The notes beneath the pieces are model-generated. The model had not been told where the DNA came from. It did not search any database and saw only the letters and a list, made by a program, of their open reading frames with translations. Positions 14,061 to 21,930 of a stretch of 39,587 nt of DNA are shown here, one piece after another. The DNA is taken from positions 1 to 39,587 of the IMG/VR virus record IMGVR_UViG_3300006790_000007; one strand, given 5' to 3'. A program made the translations under genes and the position numbers. This DNA is from a virus. Each line of letters begins with the position of its first letter. The first letter of the stretch is position 1.

Positions 14061-14659
14061 TGGATAGTCATGTTTTAATTACTGGAACAGGTAGAGCAGG
14101 GACTTCTCTACTTATGCAGATTCTAACAGAATTAGGTCTAGATACTGGATTTCCTAAAGGGTATAGATTAGACCCAAGGAATAGAGCAGGGATGGAGGTT
14201 CATTATAAGAACATCAATCACTGGCATTATATTGTTAAGAATCCTGAATTTTGCTATGAGATAAAGCAGATATTATCTGTTAAACCTATAGACCATGTAT
14301 TTATATTAATGCGTGATCCTTGGGAGGTTGTGTTAAGTAGAGAAGAAAACGAAAAGCAGAACTTATGTGGTGGTTACTGGTATGCTCACAACAAACAAGA
14401 GCAAGCAGAGATTAATGATTTAGCTATACATACTTTAATGCATGATGTAGCTAGTTATGATTTACCGCATACTTTGATTCACTTTGATCTTTTAGTTAGT
14501 GATCCTAATTATCTATGGGCAAAGTTAATGCCTTTATTGTTTGACTTCGAAGAGATTGAAGAAGAGGAATTAATACAATATGGTCCAAGAGTAGAATATG
14601 AAGACTTCTTAGAAGTTTACAATAGTTTAGTAGATACAAGTAAAATTAAGTTTAAATGA
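14060..14659 (+). CDS. Sulfotransferase-like P-loop protein
   Basis: 199 residues with the two PAPS-binding signatures of the sulfotransferase superfamily. The N-terminal P-loop GTGRAGTS at 9-16 corresponds to the 5'-phosphosulfate loop. ILMRDPWEVVLS, with Arg85 and Ser93 in R-x7-S spacing, corresponds to the 3'-phosphate site. Members move sulfate from PAPS to sugars or proteins. The protein is shorter than carbohydrate sulfotransferases (about 250-300 residues) but keeps the core. It lies between the terminase and tail-chaperone genes and could modify a virion glycan, a tail protein or a host polysaccharide. A plain P-loop kinase is a less likely alternative. Confidence 0.7.
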   Translation: MDSHVLITGTGRAGTSLLMQILTELGLDTGFPKGYRLDPRNRAGMEVHYKNINHWHYIVKNPEFCYEIKQILSVKPIDHVFILMRDPWEVVLSREENEKQNLCGGYWYAHNKQEQAEINDLAIHTLMHDVASYDLPHTLIHFDLLVSDPNYLWAKLMPLLFDFEEIEEEELIQYGPRVEYEDFLEVYNSLVDTSKIKFK

Positions 14660-14787
14660 AAAAGATATTACACAAAACACTATACTGGTGTACTATTGCA
14701 TCAATGGTTTATTTAGCTGGACTAGTCTGTTTACAGGTTTTCATCTGGTTAAGAGAATGGAGTACTCACATAATTAATAGTCTGTGA
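14656..14787 (+). CDS. Small single-helix membrane protein
   Basis: A 43-residue ORF with a hydrophobic stretch at about residues 12-31 (TIASMVYLAGLVCLQVFIWL), a basic N-terminus (MKKILHK) and a short polar tail. It starts with an ATGA overlap on the sulfotransferase-like gene and ends in a GTGA overlap on the tail-chaperone gene, which supports real translation despite the small size. Function unknown. Confidence 0.6.
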   Translation: MKKILHKTLYWCTIASMVYLAGLVCLQVFIWLREWSTHIINSL

Positions 14788-15428
14788 TAAAAGTAAAAGT
14801 AGATAACAAAGTATTCGAGGTAACTATTCCAGTTAAATGGAGTGAGGTTACTTACTCTAAGTATTTAGAAATGTGTGAGCAAGATAATGCTGATGATTTA
14901 TTTCTAACTACATTAGGTTTACCTCTTGAGATTAAAGGAAGTGATAAGATTCTTGAACTGTACAGTTTTGCCGAACAGTTGGAAAGTGAAGTATTTAATT
15001 CTCATCCTAACTTTGAAAGAACAGAAGTTAACCGATTAGTTAACATTAAACCTTATAAAGGTGAATTGTTAAATGGTTCTATAATGTTACCTAAAGATAT
15101 CACGACTAGATCAATAGCCCAGTACGAGGACTGCAAGACACTTCTAAAACCTTGTTATGATAAAGATGGTACATTGGATCAAAAGAAGTTTAATAATGTC
15201 TTAGGTAAGATCTTTGCTATTTACTTACAGGGCGAGAGAGATGGCGAATATAATTATGAGAAAGCAGAAGGACTAGAAGGTATGGTTAACAACTTGCCAT
15301 GTGAGCAAGTTATTAGTAATGCTAGTTTTTTTTTGAACAAATTATTCTCGAAGAAGACCAATTTCTTTCTAAACTTCCTCCACCGAATGAAGATGAAAAA
15401 AGGGATAGAGCTGGATATCCAAAGCTAG
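14784..15428 (+). CDS. Tail assembly chaperone, zero-frame product (G-like)
   Basis: 214 residues from a GTG start that overlaps the upstream stop (GTGA). The N-terminal 180 residues form the soluble domain typical of tail chaperones in Bacteroidota siphophages (IKVKVDNKVFEVTIP... WSEVTYSKYLEM). Near codon 181 the frame runs through nine T. Ribosomes that stay in frame read on into a basic tail of about 30 residues that looks like junk, and ribosomes that slip -1 read a well-formed 92-residue domain to 15613. This pattern is the G/GT system of lambda-like tails, in which both products load the tape measure. That a tape-measure gene follows is consistent. Confidence 0.75.
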   Translation: MIKVKVDNKVFEVTIPVKWSEVTYSKYLEMCEQDNADDLFLTTLGLPLEIKGSDKILELYSFAEQLESEVFNSHPNFERTEVNRLVNIKPYKGELLNGSIMLPKDITTRSIAQYEDCKTLLKPCYDKDGTLDQKKFNNVLGKIFAIYLQGERDGEYNYEKAEGLEGMVNNLPCEQVISNASFFLNKLFSKKTNFFLNFLHRMKMKKGIELDIQS

Positions 15429-15613
15429 CAAAGAACTTTGGAGCGTTTCATGACTTTCAGCAAACATCAAAAGAGCAAGGAGTTAGTATAACTGAGTTAA
15501 TGAAATGGGAGGTAAGCTTTTACCATATGATTGTTCTATACAACTCTTGGAGGGGAACTTATGATAGAAGGTATCAAAATATATTAAATGAGAAAGACGT
15601 AGGTAAGAGCTAA
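14784..15613 (+). CDS. Tail assembly chaperone frameshift product (GT-like)
   Basis: Produced by a -1 shift on the T-run at 15326-15334. The first 184 residues are the zero-frame protein. The second part (15335-15613) reads EQIILEEDQFLSKLPPPNED onward through MIVLYNSWRGTYDRRYQNI to a TAA stop, giving about 276 residues. The T-part has no suitable start codon of its own at the junction, and its composition is that of real protein, so a fusion is the best explanation. Such fusion proteins bind the tape measure during tail assembly. Confidence 0.75.
15326..15335 (+). other. -1 programmed frameshift site (T9-G)
   Basis: In the zero frame the codons are AGT TTT TTT TTG. Both T-TTT-TTT and T-TTT-TTG satisfy the X-XXY-YYZ slippery rule, and slipping one base back joins the frame to the 15335-15613 reading frame. 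The position near the end of the first chaperone frame is conserved in tailed phages. No strong downstream hairpin was recognised. Confidence 0.75.
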
Positions 15614-15637
15614 TTTATTTTCATTCTAAATAATTTT

Positions 15638-15665
15638 TTGTTATAAGGAAATTTCTTTATATTGC
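15638..15665 (+). promoter_or_regulatory. Weak promoter candidate before the connector genes
   Basis: TTG (15638-15640), 17 bp, then TATATTGC (15658-15665), which resembles the -7 box of the HTH gene (39434) more than the full TAnnTTTG. The gap between the GT stop and the next ATG (68 bp) is longer than elsewhere in this operon. Confidence 0.35.
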
Positions 15666-15681
15666 AACAACCTACTAGAGA

Positions 15682-16140
15682 ATGACAGTTAAAGCCTTAT
15701 ACCAGCTTATGAAAGATGCCTCAGAGTCCATGTCTTACGATGTGGACTTTGGTATTGGTACAGCTGTTCAATTAGAGTTAAAATTTACAGACGAGGATTA
15801 TCGTTTTCCTTTTTTATGGATATTCCCTGTAAGCTCTACGGCTACTCAGTATACGCAATCTATAGCAGATGGTAGATCATGGTCTATCGCTGGCTTCGTT
15901 GCCTTAGAAGATGATATAGATGCTACTGATGAAGAGAGGGTAGAGATGCAAGAGAGAGCTGATAGAATCATGAATGACTTTATTGGTCAACTAAGGTTAG
16001 CAGATGATACAGAAGGGAATTATTTTAACTCGGTTTCTTATTCTTTCCAAGCTGAGTTTAGAAATACGGATTATGTAGCTAGTGGTTATGGATTTAATAT
16101 AACAGCTAATTCTGATAATTTGTATGATTTCTGTTGCTGA
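15682..16140 (+). CDS. Probable tail-terminator / tail-completion protein
   Basis: 152 residues. The alternating beta strands and a helix (ATDEERVEMQERADRIMNDFIGQL) resemble the small alpha/beta tail-terminator and completion proteins encoded near connector genes. It starts after a possible weak promoter and overlaps the next gene, another connector-like protein, by 17 bp. The assignment rests on position and general shape; a conserved motif was not identified. Confidence 0.45.
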   Translation: MTVKALYQLMKDASESMSYDVDFGIGTAVQLELKFTDEDYRFPFLWIFPVSSTATQYTQSIADGRSWSIAGFVALEDDIDATDEERVEMQERADRIMNDFIGQLRLADDTEGNYFNSVSYSFQAEFRNTDYVASGYGFNITANSDNLYDFCC

Positions 16141-16588
16141 TATATTAGAGAAAGAACTTAATAAGATTAGTCAAGATGTTGCCCAGTCTATTAAAGACAA
16201 TGACAGAAGCGCAACAGGTAAAACAATTAGATCTTTAAAGGTAGAAGTAAAAGAGTCTGGTAACGAAACTACTGGTACTCTTTCTGGTCGTGGGTTTATC
16301 ACAACTCTCGAGACTGGTAGAGGTGCTTCTAAATCTAATGGCTCTGGTGGATGGAAAGAAGACTTACTAGAATGGATGAGGGCTAGAAGTATACCAGCTG
16401 AGGCGTTTTATCCTATATGGAAAACTATTCAAGAAAGAGGTTGGAATACATCTTTACCTAATAGAACTAATCCAAATGGAGGTACTAAAGGTATTATATC
16501 TGAACCTATCGAAAAGGGGTTACAATCAATAGAGCAACAAATAGCTAACAGGATAGCAGCTGTTTACACTAAATCTATAGAAATATGA
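16124..16588 (+). CDS. Probable head-tail joining protein (HK97 gp10-like)
   Basis: 154 residues. The layout fits the HK97-gp10/neck family: a helical N-terminus (ILEKELNKISQDVAQSIKD), then TGKTIRSLKVEVKE, a beta hairpin with FITTLETGRG, and a C-terminal region of a long helix (EPIEKGLQSIEQQIANRI). These proteins join portal and tail. It overlaps its neighbours by 17 and 4 bp. The real family needs profile comparison. Confidence 0.5.
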   Translation: MISVADILEKELNKISQDVAQSIKDNDRSATGKTIRSLKVEVKESGNETTGTLSGRGFITTLETGRGASKSNGSGGWKEDLLEWMRARSIPAEAFYPIWKTIQERGWNTSLPNRTNPNGGTKGIISEPIEKGLQSIEQQIANRIAAVYTKSIEI

Positions 16589-19500
16589 GTCTTAATATAA
16601 TTAGAAGACCTGTTAAATACCTATACTCTGATAATTCATCATTCACTAATAATAAATATATTTATGATGGTGCGGATGATTATGCTGAATATACTAATAT
16701 TGATTTCAACGGTGGTAATATTACTATATCCATAACTGTTAATCTTTCAGACAAGGATAATAGATTTATTTATTTATGGGATAACGGTACTCTATCATAT
16801 AATTTAGCTCTATGGTTTAATGGTGCTAATTTATTTGTTTCTGATAGTTCATTAAGTGGTATAATTAGTACTGGTGGTATTAATTTAGATGAAGATGTTA
16901 ATATAACTTTAACAATAAATAACGGTAATTGCAACTGTTATATAAATGGAGTTATCACTGCTGAAAGTCCTATATCATTAAATATTCCAGAATTTGACCC
17001 TGCTAGTAATGGTTTAGCTATAGGTTCTGGTTTTGCTCAAACTATGGAGGGAGTTTGGGATCAGTTCATTGTATACGATAGAGTTCTTAGCTATAATGAA
17101 ATTCAGGCTTTATACAACAACGGTAAACCTGTTAACACTGACTATATCAGAACTACTCAAGGATTCAAGTTTTTAGCTCTTAATAGAGAACTAGAAGAAG
17201 CTTATGGAGAATATGGAAGTTTAACCATTAATGGTAATCCAGATTTAGTTAATTATTCGTCTGATAATTTCTTTTTAAGTTCTGACGTATTGAGTACATG
17301 GAATGCGATAGGAGGTAATTTACCAGTTAGATATAAATTTCAATCTGATCTATTCCCTTTAAATACTGCTGACACTACTTTTACTGTAAGCTCAATTGAT
17401 AATTTCTTTGGGTTAGCAAAGGTTACTACATCAGCTTCTAGTAGCTATATAGTAGACAATTACGTTACTCTTAAAAACATGAGTGACGATAGATATAATG
17501 GAATATATCAAATAGATCAAACTATATCATCTACAGAGTTTGTTATTAAGACTGCTTATATAGGTGGTAGTACTGGAGAGGCTATAAGGTATTATAATAA
17601 TTATTCAGCTGTTGTTAAGGTTTATGGTGGGTTGCCTGATTATCATATATTAAGTGGCGATAGACCTATGCTAGAAATAGGAGAATTAAAAGTTTCTCCA
17701 GATATTAATAATGAAGTAGATGTAGATATTACTGGATTAGTTAATTCAGCTATTCGGAATGATAACGATTTATTTACTGGCTATGCTCCTTTAGATTTTA
17801 ATGCGTTCACATCTTTTTATATTGAATATGCAGAACAATATCAAGATAATGATGGATCAGGTTTAAGGGTGTTCACTGGTACATTTGAAAAAGATAATTT
17901 AGGCGGTTGTACTGAGGATGCAGAATTATTTACTAACCCAGATTTCTCTTCTGGTTTAACTGGTTGGAGTCAAACTGGAGGCGGTCAGATATGGTCTACT
18001 ATTGGTAGTGATGTAGAAGCTAACAGACCTGACCCAGCTACAGATAGAAGTAGAACGCTATCTCAGGATGTTGTAATGAGTAAGGGTGTTACATATACTA
18101 TTACTGTAAATGTGCCTAATGATAATAATACTGAGATAAGAATATTTGCTACAGCTTTCATGGTTTCTAAGGTTATTACTAACAGCCTAACTAAAGGAAC
18201 TAACACAATTGAGTTTACAGCGGATAAGGATTATACTAGGTTAAACCTAATAGGTATATACCAAGAAACAGGCGCGGCTTTTGATGGTCAATTAAGAATA
18301 GCAGAGTTTAGTTTAAAAGCTGGAGATTGTACTACTTATTTATGGGGTTCTAATTCGGTTCAACAGTTTAAATACTTCTTAGGGGGTAATATGGGTGAAT
18401 ATGTATGTCTACCTAATAATAATGCTAAACTATTAACAGATTTTAGTGAGTTGGTATACTTTAGGGGTAAAAAGTTTACTGTTAGTAGTATTATAGATAA
18501 TGAAGCTTTTACTAATTCTTATTTGAATGATTCTGTATTTTTTAGAATGAGTTCAGGTGGTACTTCTGTAGACCGTAAGATTAAAAACATGAATGATGGT
18601 GTTTACATGATTGGGAACACTGTTATAGAGGATGCTTTTGAAAGCATGGTATTAGAGTTGGAGGGGTTGATAGGGTCTTTTGAAAAAGGAACTATTGAGA
18701 TATATTCAGTTCCAGACAATTTATTTATAGATGCTAACACAGGTAACCACAATACCACTACTAATCAAGCTGGTAACCCTCCTAGTGATTGGGGTATTAC
18801 TATTACGCCTAATGTATCTGCTGGAGATGGTTTAATAGGCACTGCTTATAATTATGTTGATGTTGAAACTTTAAATAATCCATTAGAAGGTTTTGCTTTA
18901 GGTATCTTTGGGTTTAATACTGGATTTAGTGATAATGCAGGATTAAATAAAATATGTGATTTTACTAGCCCTGTAACACTGCCTGATAACACTGAATTTA
19001 CTGTTAGTTTTTTCTTTTCAGATCAACCTACTACAAGTCATGATCCTAGATTAGATGGTGTAAATGATGTATTCAGAATAATCCCTAGTAGTTATAGTTC
19101 TTATTCTAGTTCTTCAGATCCAATACCTGTAGATGGGGATAATAACTGGTATAAGTCTACTACAACATTCACTACTGATACTTCTGGAACTTACACATTT
19201 TCTTTATATATAGACTTAAAAAACGGTATATCTGGCGGTACTGGTGGGGCTTTTGGAATTGATCAGATAGAGTTGTTAGGGCCGTTTCAGTCATTAACAG
19301 AACAAAAGCCTTTTTGCTTAGATGATAGCTGTGCTAATCAAGAAATTTATTTAACATGGCTTAACTCATTAGGAGGAAGAGAGTATTGGAACTTTACAGC
19401 TATTAAAGAATATAAGACTAGAAATAGAAGCGTAGAGATTCAGAGAGATATATTTAATAATTGGGATGTAGACTTTATAGAGGGAGACACACAAGGGGAT

Positions 19501-19740
19501 GTAGCTTCTATAGATTCTGCTGATTCAATTACTGTTAGAAGTCAATTGTTAACGAAGGATCAAGCTAATGCTATCTGGAAGATTAAAGATAGTCTAAGAG
19601 TTCAACAGGTTAGGGATGATGATTCATTGATTACTGTATTAGTAGATAAAGGGTCTTTTACTAAGTATGAAGATAGAGATAGACTGTATGTGGTTGAATT
19701 TGAAATTACGTATCCTAATAATCAGATACAGACTCAGTAA
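16585..19740 (+). CDS. Large multi-domain tail adhesin (LamG and CBM-like)
   Basis: 1051 residues. About 30-195 is a LamG-like jelly roll (NITISITVNLSD, CYINGVI, GVWDQFIVYDRVLSYNEI, the usual end of the fold). About 440-580 starts ELFTNPDFSSGLTGWSQTG and reads as a carbohydrate-binding-module-like sandwich. A second similar sandwich at about 735-930 starts WGITITPN and ends FGIDQIELLG. The last 100 residues (KEYKTRNRSVEIQRDIF to the end) look like a tail-attachment domain. It is probably a baseplate or distal-tail glycan-binding protein. It overlaps the upstream gene by 4 bp. Domain limits are estimates. Confidence 0.65.
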   Translation: MSLNIIRRPVKYLYSDNSSFTNNKYIYDGADDYAEYTNIDFNGGNITISITVNLSDKDNRFIYLWDNGTLSYNLALWFNGANLFVSDSSLSGIISTGGINLDEDVNITLTINNGNCNCYINGVITAESPISLNIPEFDPASNGLAIGSGFAQTMEGVWDQFIVYDRVLSYNEIQALYNNGKPVNTDYIRTTQGFKFLALNRELEEAYGEYGSLTINGNPDLVNYSSDNFFLSSDVLSTWNAIGGNLPVRYKFQSDLFPLNTADTTFTVSSIDNFFGLAKVTTSASSSYIVDNYVTLKNMSDDRYNGIYQIDQTISSTEFVIKTAYIGGSTGEAIRYYNNYSAVVKVYGGLPDYHILSGDRPMLEIGELKVSPDINNEVDVDITGLVNSAIRNDNDLFTGYAPLDFNAFTSFYIEYAEQYQDNDGSGLRVFTGTFEKDNLGGCTEDAELFTNPDFSSGLTGWSQTGGGQIWSTIGSDVEANRPDPATDRSRTLSQDVVMSKGVTYTITVNVPNDNNTEIRIFATAFMVSKVITNSLTKGTNTIEFTADKDYTRLNLIGIYQETGAAFDGQLRIAEFSLKAGDCTTYLWGSNSVQQFKYFLGGNMGEYVCLPNNNAKLLTDFSELVYFRGKKFTVSSIIDNEAFTNSYLNDSVFFRMSSGGTSVDRKIKNMNDGVYMIGNTVIEDAFESMVLELEGLIGSFEKGTIEIYSVPDNLFIDANTGNHNTTTNQAGNPPSDWGITITPNVSAGDGLIGTAYNYVDVETLNNPLEGFALGIFGFNTGFSDNAGLNKICDFTSPVTLPDNTEFTVSFFFSDQPTTSHDPRLDGVNDVFRIIPSSYSSYSSSSDPIPVDGDNNWYKSTTTFTTDTSGTYTFSLYIDLKNGISGGTGGAFGIDQIELLGPFQSLTEQKPFCLDDSCANQEIYLTWLNSLGGREYWNFTAIKEYKTRNRSVEIQRDIFNNWDVDFIEGDTQGDVASIDSADSITVRSQLLTKDQANAIWKIKDSLRVQQVRDDDSLITVLVDKGSFTKYEDRDRLYVVEFEITYPNNQIQTQ

Positions 19741-19762
19741 TATAATTGAGTCTTATTACGAA

Positions 19763-19915
19763 ATGATTATGGGTAATAATAAAGAATTGATAAAAGAGCG
19801 TTTAAAAACTTGCAAAAAAGAGTGTAATGTTAGACATATTTGTCCTGTGTGTGGTTGTGTACTTCGTGCTAAAGCTGCTTCAAAAACTAATAGATGCCCT
19901 ATAAATAAATGGTAA
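19763..19915 (+). CDS. Small zinc-ribbon protein (DUF6171-like)
   Basis: 50 residues from ATG 19763 (19769 is equally possible); a longer reading frame extends upstream into the adhesin gene without a sensible start. The Cys pattern CKKEC, then CPVCGC and a final RCPINKW, matches small DUF6171-like proteins that occur in phage tail operons: two Cys pairs likely bind one zinc. The function is unknown. It overlaps the next gene by 7 bp. Confidence 0.7.
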   Translation: MIMGNNKELIKERLKTCKKECNVRHICPVCGCVLRAKAASKTNRCPINKW

Positions 19916-21930
19916 GAGTCCAGATAAATAACGAGTTCTTAGATAATAAAGAGTTAAACAATTTCGCTCTGACTTTAGGCGTTGGCGATATTGGACAGAT
20001 CAACTCTAGGCAAGGATCTTTTACTACTTCTTTTAAGATACCATCCACTAAGAAAAACAATAGGTTATTAGGTTTCCCTAACTTAGTTAATAATAATAAT
20101 CTAGCTTCATTTGTTACTAATAAGCTTGATTGCATTGTTTACCAAGGGGGTAATATATTGATTAGTGGATTCTTGAGAATTAAGGACTACGATTCTAAGA
20201 AAAAAGAATATAGTGCTACTTTTTTTGGTGATAATGTCGATTGGTTTGAAGAGATAAAAGATAAAAGTTTATTAGATATAGACTATACTCGTTTTAATCA
20301 TAACTGGAACGAAGCGGAGATAATAAACAGCTGGACAAATACTTGGCAGGATGGGTATATTTACCCTATTATTAATTATGGAGATAAAACAAGTACTACC
20401 AATTGGACTGTTGATCAATTCCCTGTAGCTATATTTAATAAGCAGATAGTTAAATTAATATTCGAGGATATCGGCTATACTGTTACGGGTTCTTTTTGGG
20501 ATAATAATGTAGATTTCGAAAAAGATATAACACCTTATTCTGGTAATGACTATTCTTCTAATGCTGTTTATTTAGATAAAGGAGAAGTTAAAAGGCAAAA
20601 CCAATTTTATTCACAAGGTTATATTAACGGAACAGAATTACTAGCTGGAGCAGAGGAAAAGATTCTTTTTGAACCTTTAAGTGAAGATTTTTTAAATGCA
20701 GGGTTCTTTGATTCTATAAGATATGATTATGTTGCTCAACAATATGTAGTAGCTAGAGATTTTCTATATAATGTTGATAGTTGGTGGGTTCAAAGAGATG
20801 GTGCAGCCCCTAGCGATATAAATAGAATTAGGCAAACAGATGTGTTTTTTAAGATTAACGGAGTAGAGCAGCCTTCTGGTAATTACAATTTAGTACAAGG
20901 GGATACTGTAGAATGGTTTATTAGAAATAATGGGCCTGATGATTTAGAGATTGAAACATTCTTTTTACCTAATGGGTATTTAAGAGAATTTTATATGTCT
21001 GGTCAAATAGATGTAGCTAATCAGTTCGTAGTAGGTGATGATGTTTCTATTTCTGCTGCTATTCCAGATATAAATCAAGGCGACTTTATAAAAGACGTTC
21101 TATTTAGATACGGAGTTTTTGTACAAACAGATTTTAATGCTAAAGAAGTAAGCTTATTTACTTTAGATGATATTGTTCTTAAAATACCTCAAGCGGTTAA
21201 TTGGGGTGATAAACTAGATTTAAAAGACGGCTTTAAGTCTTTATACGGTAATAATATTAAAGGATATGGTAGAGTAAACAAAATCGAGTATCAAGAAGAT
21301 GATAAGGATGATAAGCTAACTAACTTTAAAAGCAAAAACGGGTTTAATTTAGGTAGAGGTGATTTAGTTATTAATAATGAGTTTTACACTGGAGAGAAAA
21401 CACTATATACTTCTCCTTTTGCTCCTACAACAACAGAGCAAACAGCAAACCAATTTGATTATCAGTGTCCTTATATACCTAATAATCAAGATGACGGTTT
21501 AAAACCTAGGACATTAAGGATAAACGGTCTTTATAGCTTGCCTGATATAGGTGGCCCTGCTAGTATTACTATAGGTGCTACTTCTGGTATAGATGAGGTT
21601 GCTCACGCGTGGTTTATATTATATGATTTAGGTAATGGCAACGAGCTAACTGGAAGATCTCTATGGTATGAGCCTTTTGTAGAAGAGAAGAAAAGAAACT
21701 TTCCCAATGATTCTTTACTTATAAGAAACTACGAAACAATACGAGAGCTATTAAACAACCCTGTATTAACAAGGGCGAAGTTCAAATTAAACGATGTAGA
21801 TATTCTAAACCTAGATTTTAGTGTTCCTGTATATCTACCTCAAACACACAGTTACTACTATATTAATAAAATCACTCAATATAAGGCTGATGGTAGTACA
21901 ACTAGAGTTGAATTAATAAAAATTGCGTAA
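19909..21930 (+). CDS. Baseplate / tail-associated structural protein
   Basis: 673 residues. It lies between the large adhesin and the tape measure, a place of distal tail or tail-tip hub proteins. The N-terminal 100 residues (VQINNEFLDNKELNNFALTL, then FTTSFKIPSTKKNNRLLGFP, then GNILISGFLRI) match the beta-rich start of tail-tip proteins in Bacteroidota phages, which read like hub N-terminal domains. Later parts are Asn/Asp-rich beta sequence. No peptidase motif was found. The coding start is 7 bp inside the zinc-ribbon gene and the last base overlaps the tape-measure ATG. Confidence 0.6.
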   Translation: MVRVQINNEFLDNKELNNFALTLGVGDIGQINSRQGSFTTSFKIPSTKKNNRLLGFPNLVNNNNLASFVTNKLDCIVYQGGNILISGFLRIKDYDSKKKEYSATFFGDNVDWFEEIKDKSLLDIDYTRFNHNWNEAEIINSWTNTWQDGYIYPIINYGDKTSTTNWTVDQFPVAIFNKQIVKLIFEDIGYTVTGSFWDNNVDFEKDITPYSGNDYSSNAVYLDKGEVKRQNQFYSQGYINGTELLAGAEEKILFEPLSEDFLNAGFFDSIRYDYVAQQYVVARDFLYNVDSWWVQRDGAAPSDINRIRQTDVFFKINGVEQPSGNYNLVQGDTVEWFIRNNGPDDLEIETFFLPNGYLREFYMSGQIDVANQFVVGDDVSISAAIPDINQGDFIKDVLFRYGVFVQTDFNAKEVSLFTLDDIVLKIPQAVNWGDKLDLKDGFKSLYGNNIKGYGRVNKIEYQEDDKDDKLTNFKSKNGFNLGRGDLVINNEFYTGEKTLYTSPFAPTTTEQTANQFDYQCPYIPNNQDDGLKPRTLRINGLYSLPDIGGPASITIGATSGIDEVAHAWFILYDLGNGNELTGRSLWYEPFVEEKKRNFPNDSLLIRNYETIRELLNNPVLTRAKFKLNDVDILNLDFSVPVYLPQTHSYYYINKITQYKADGSTTRVELIKIA

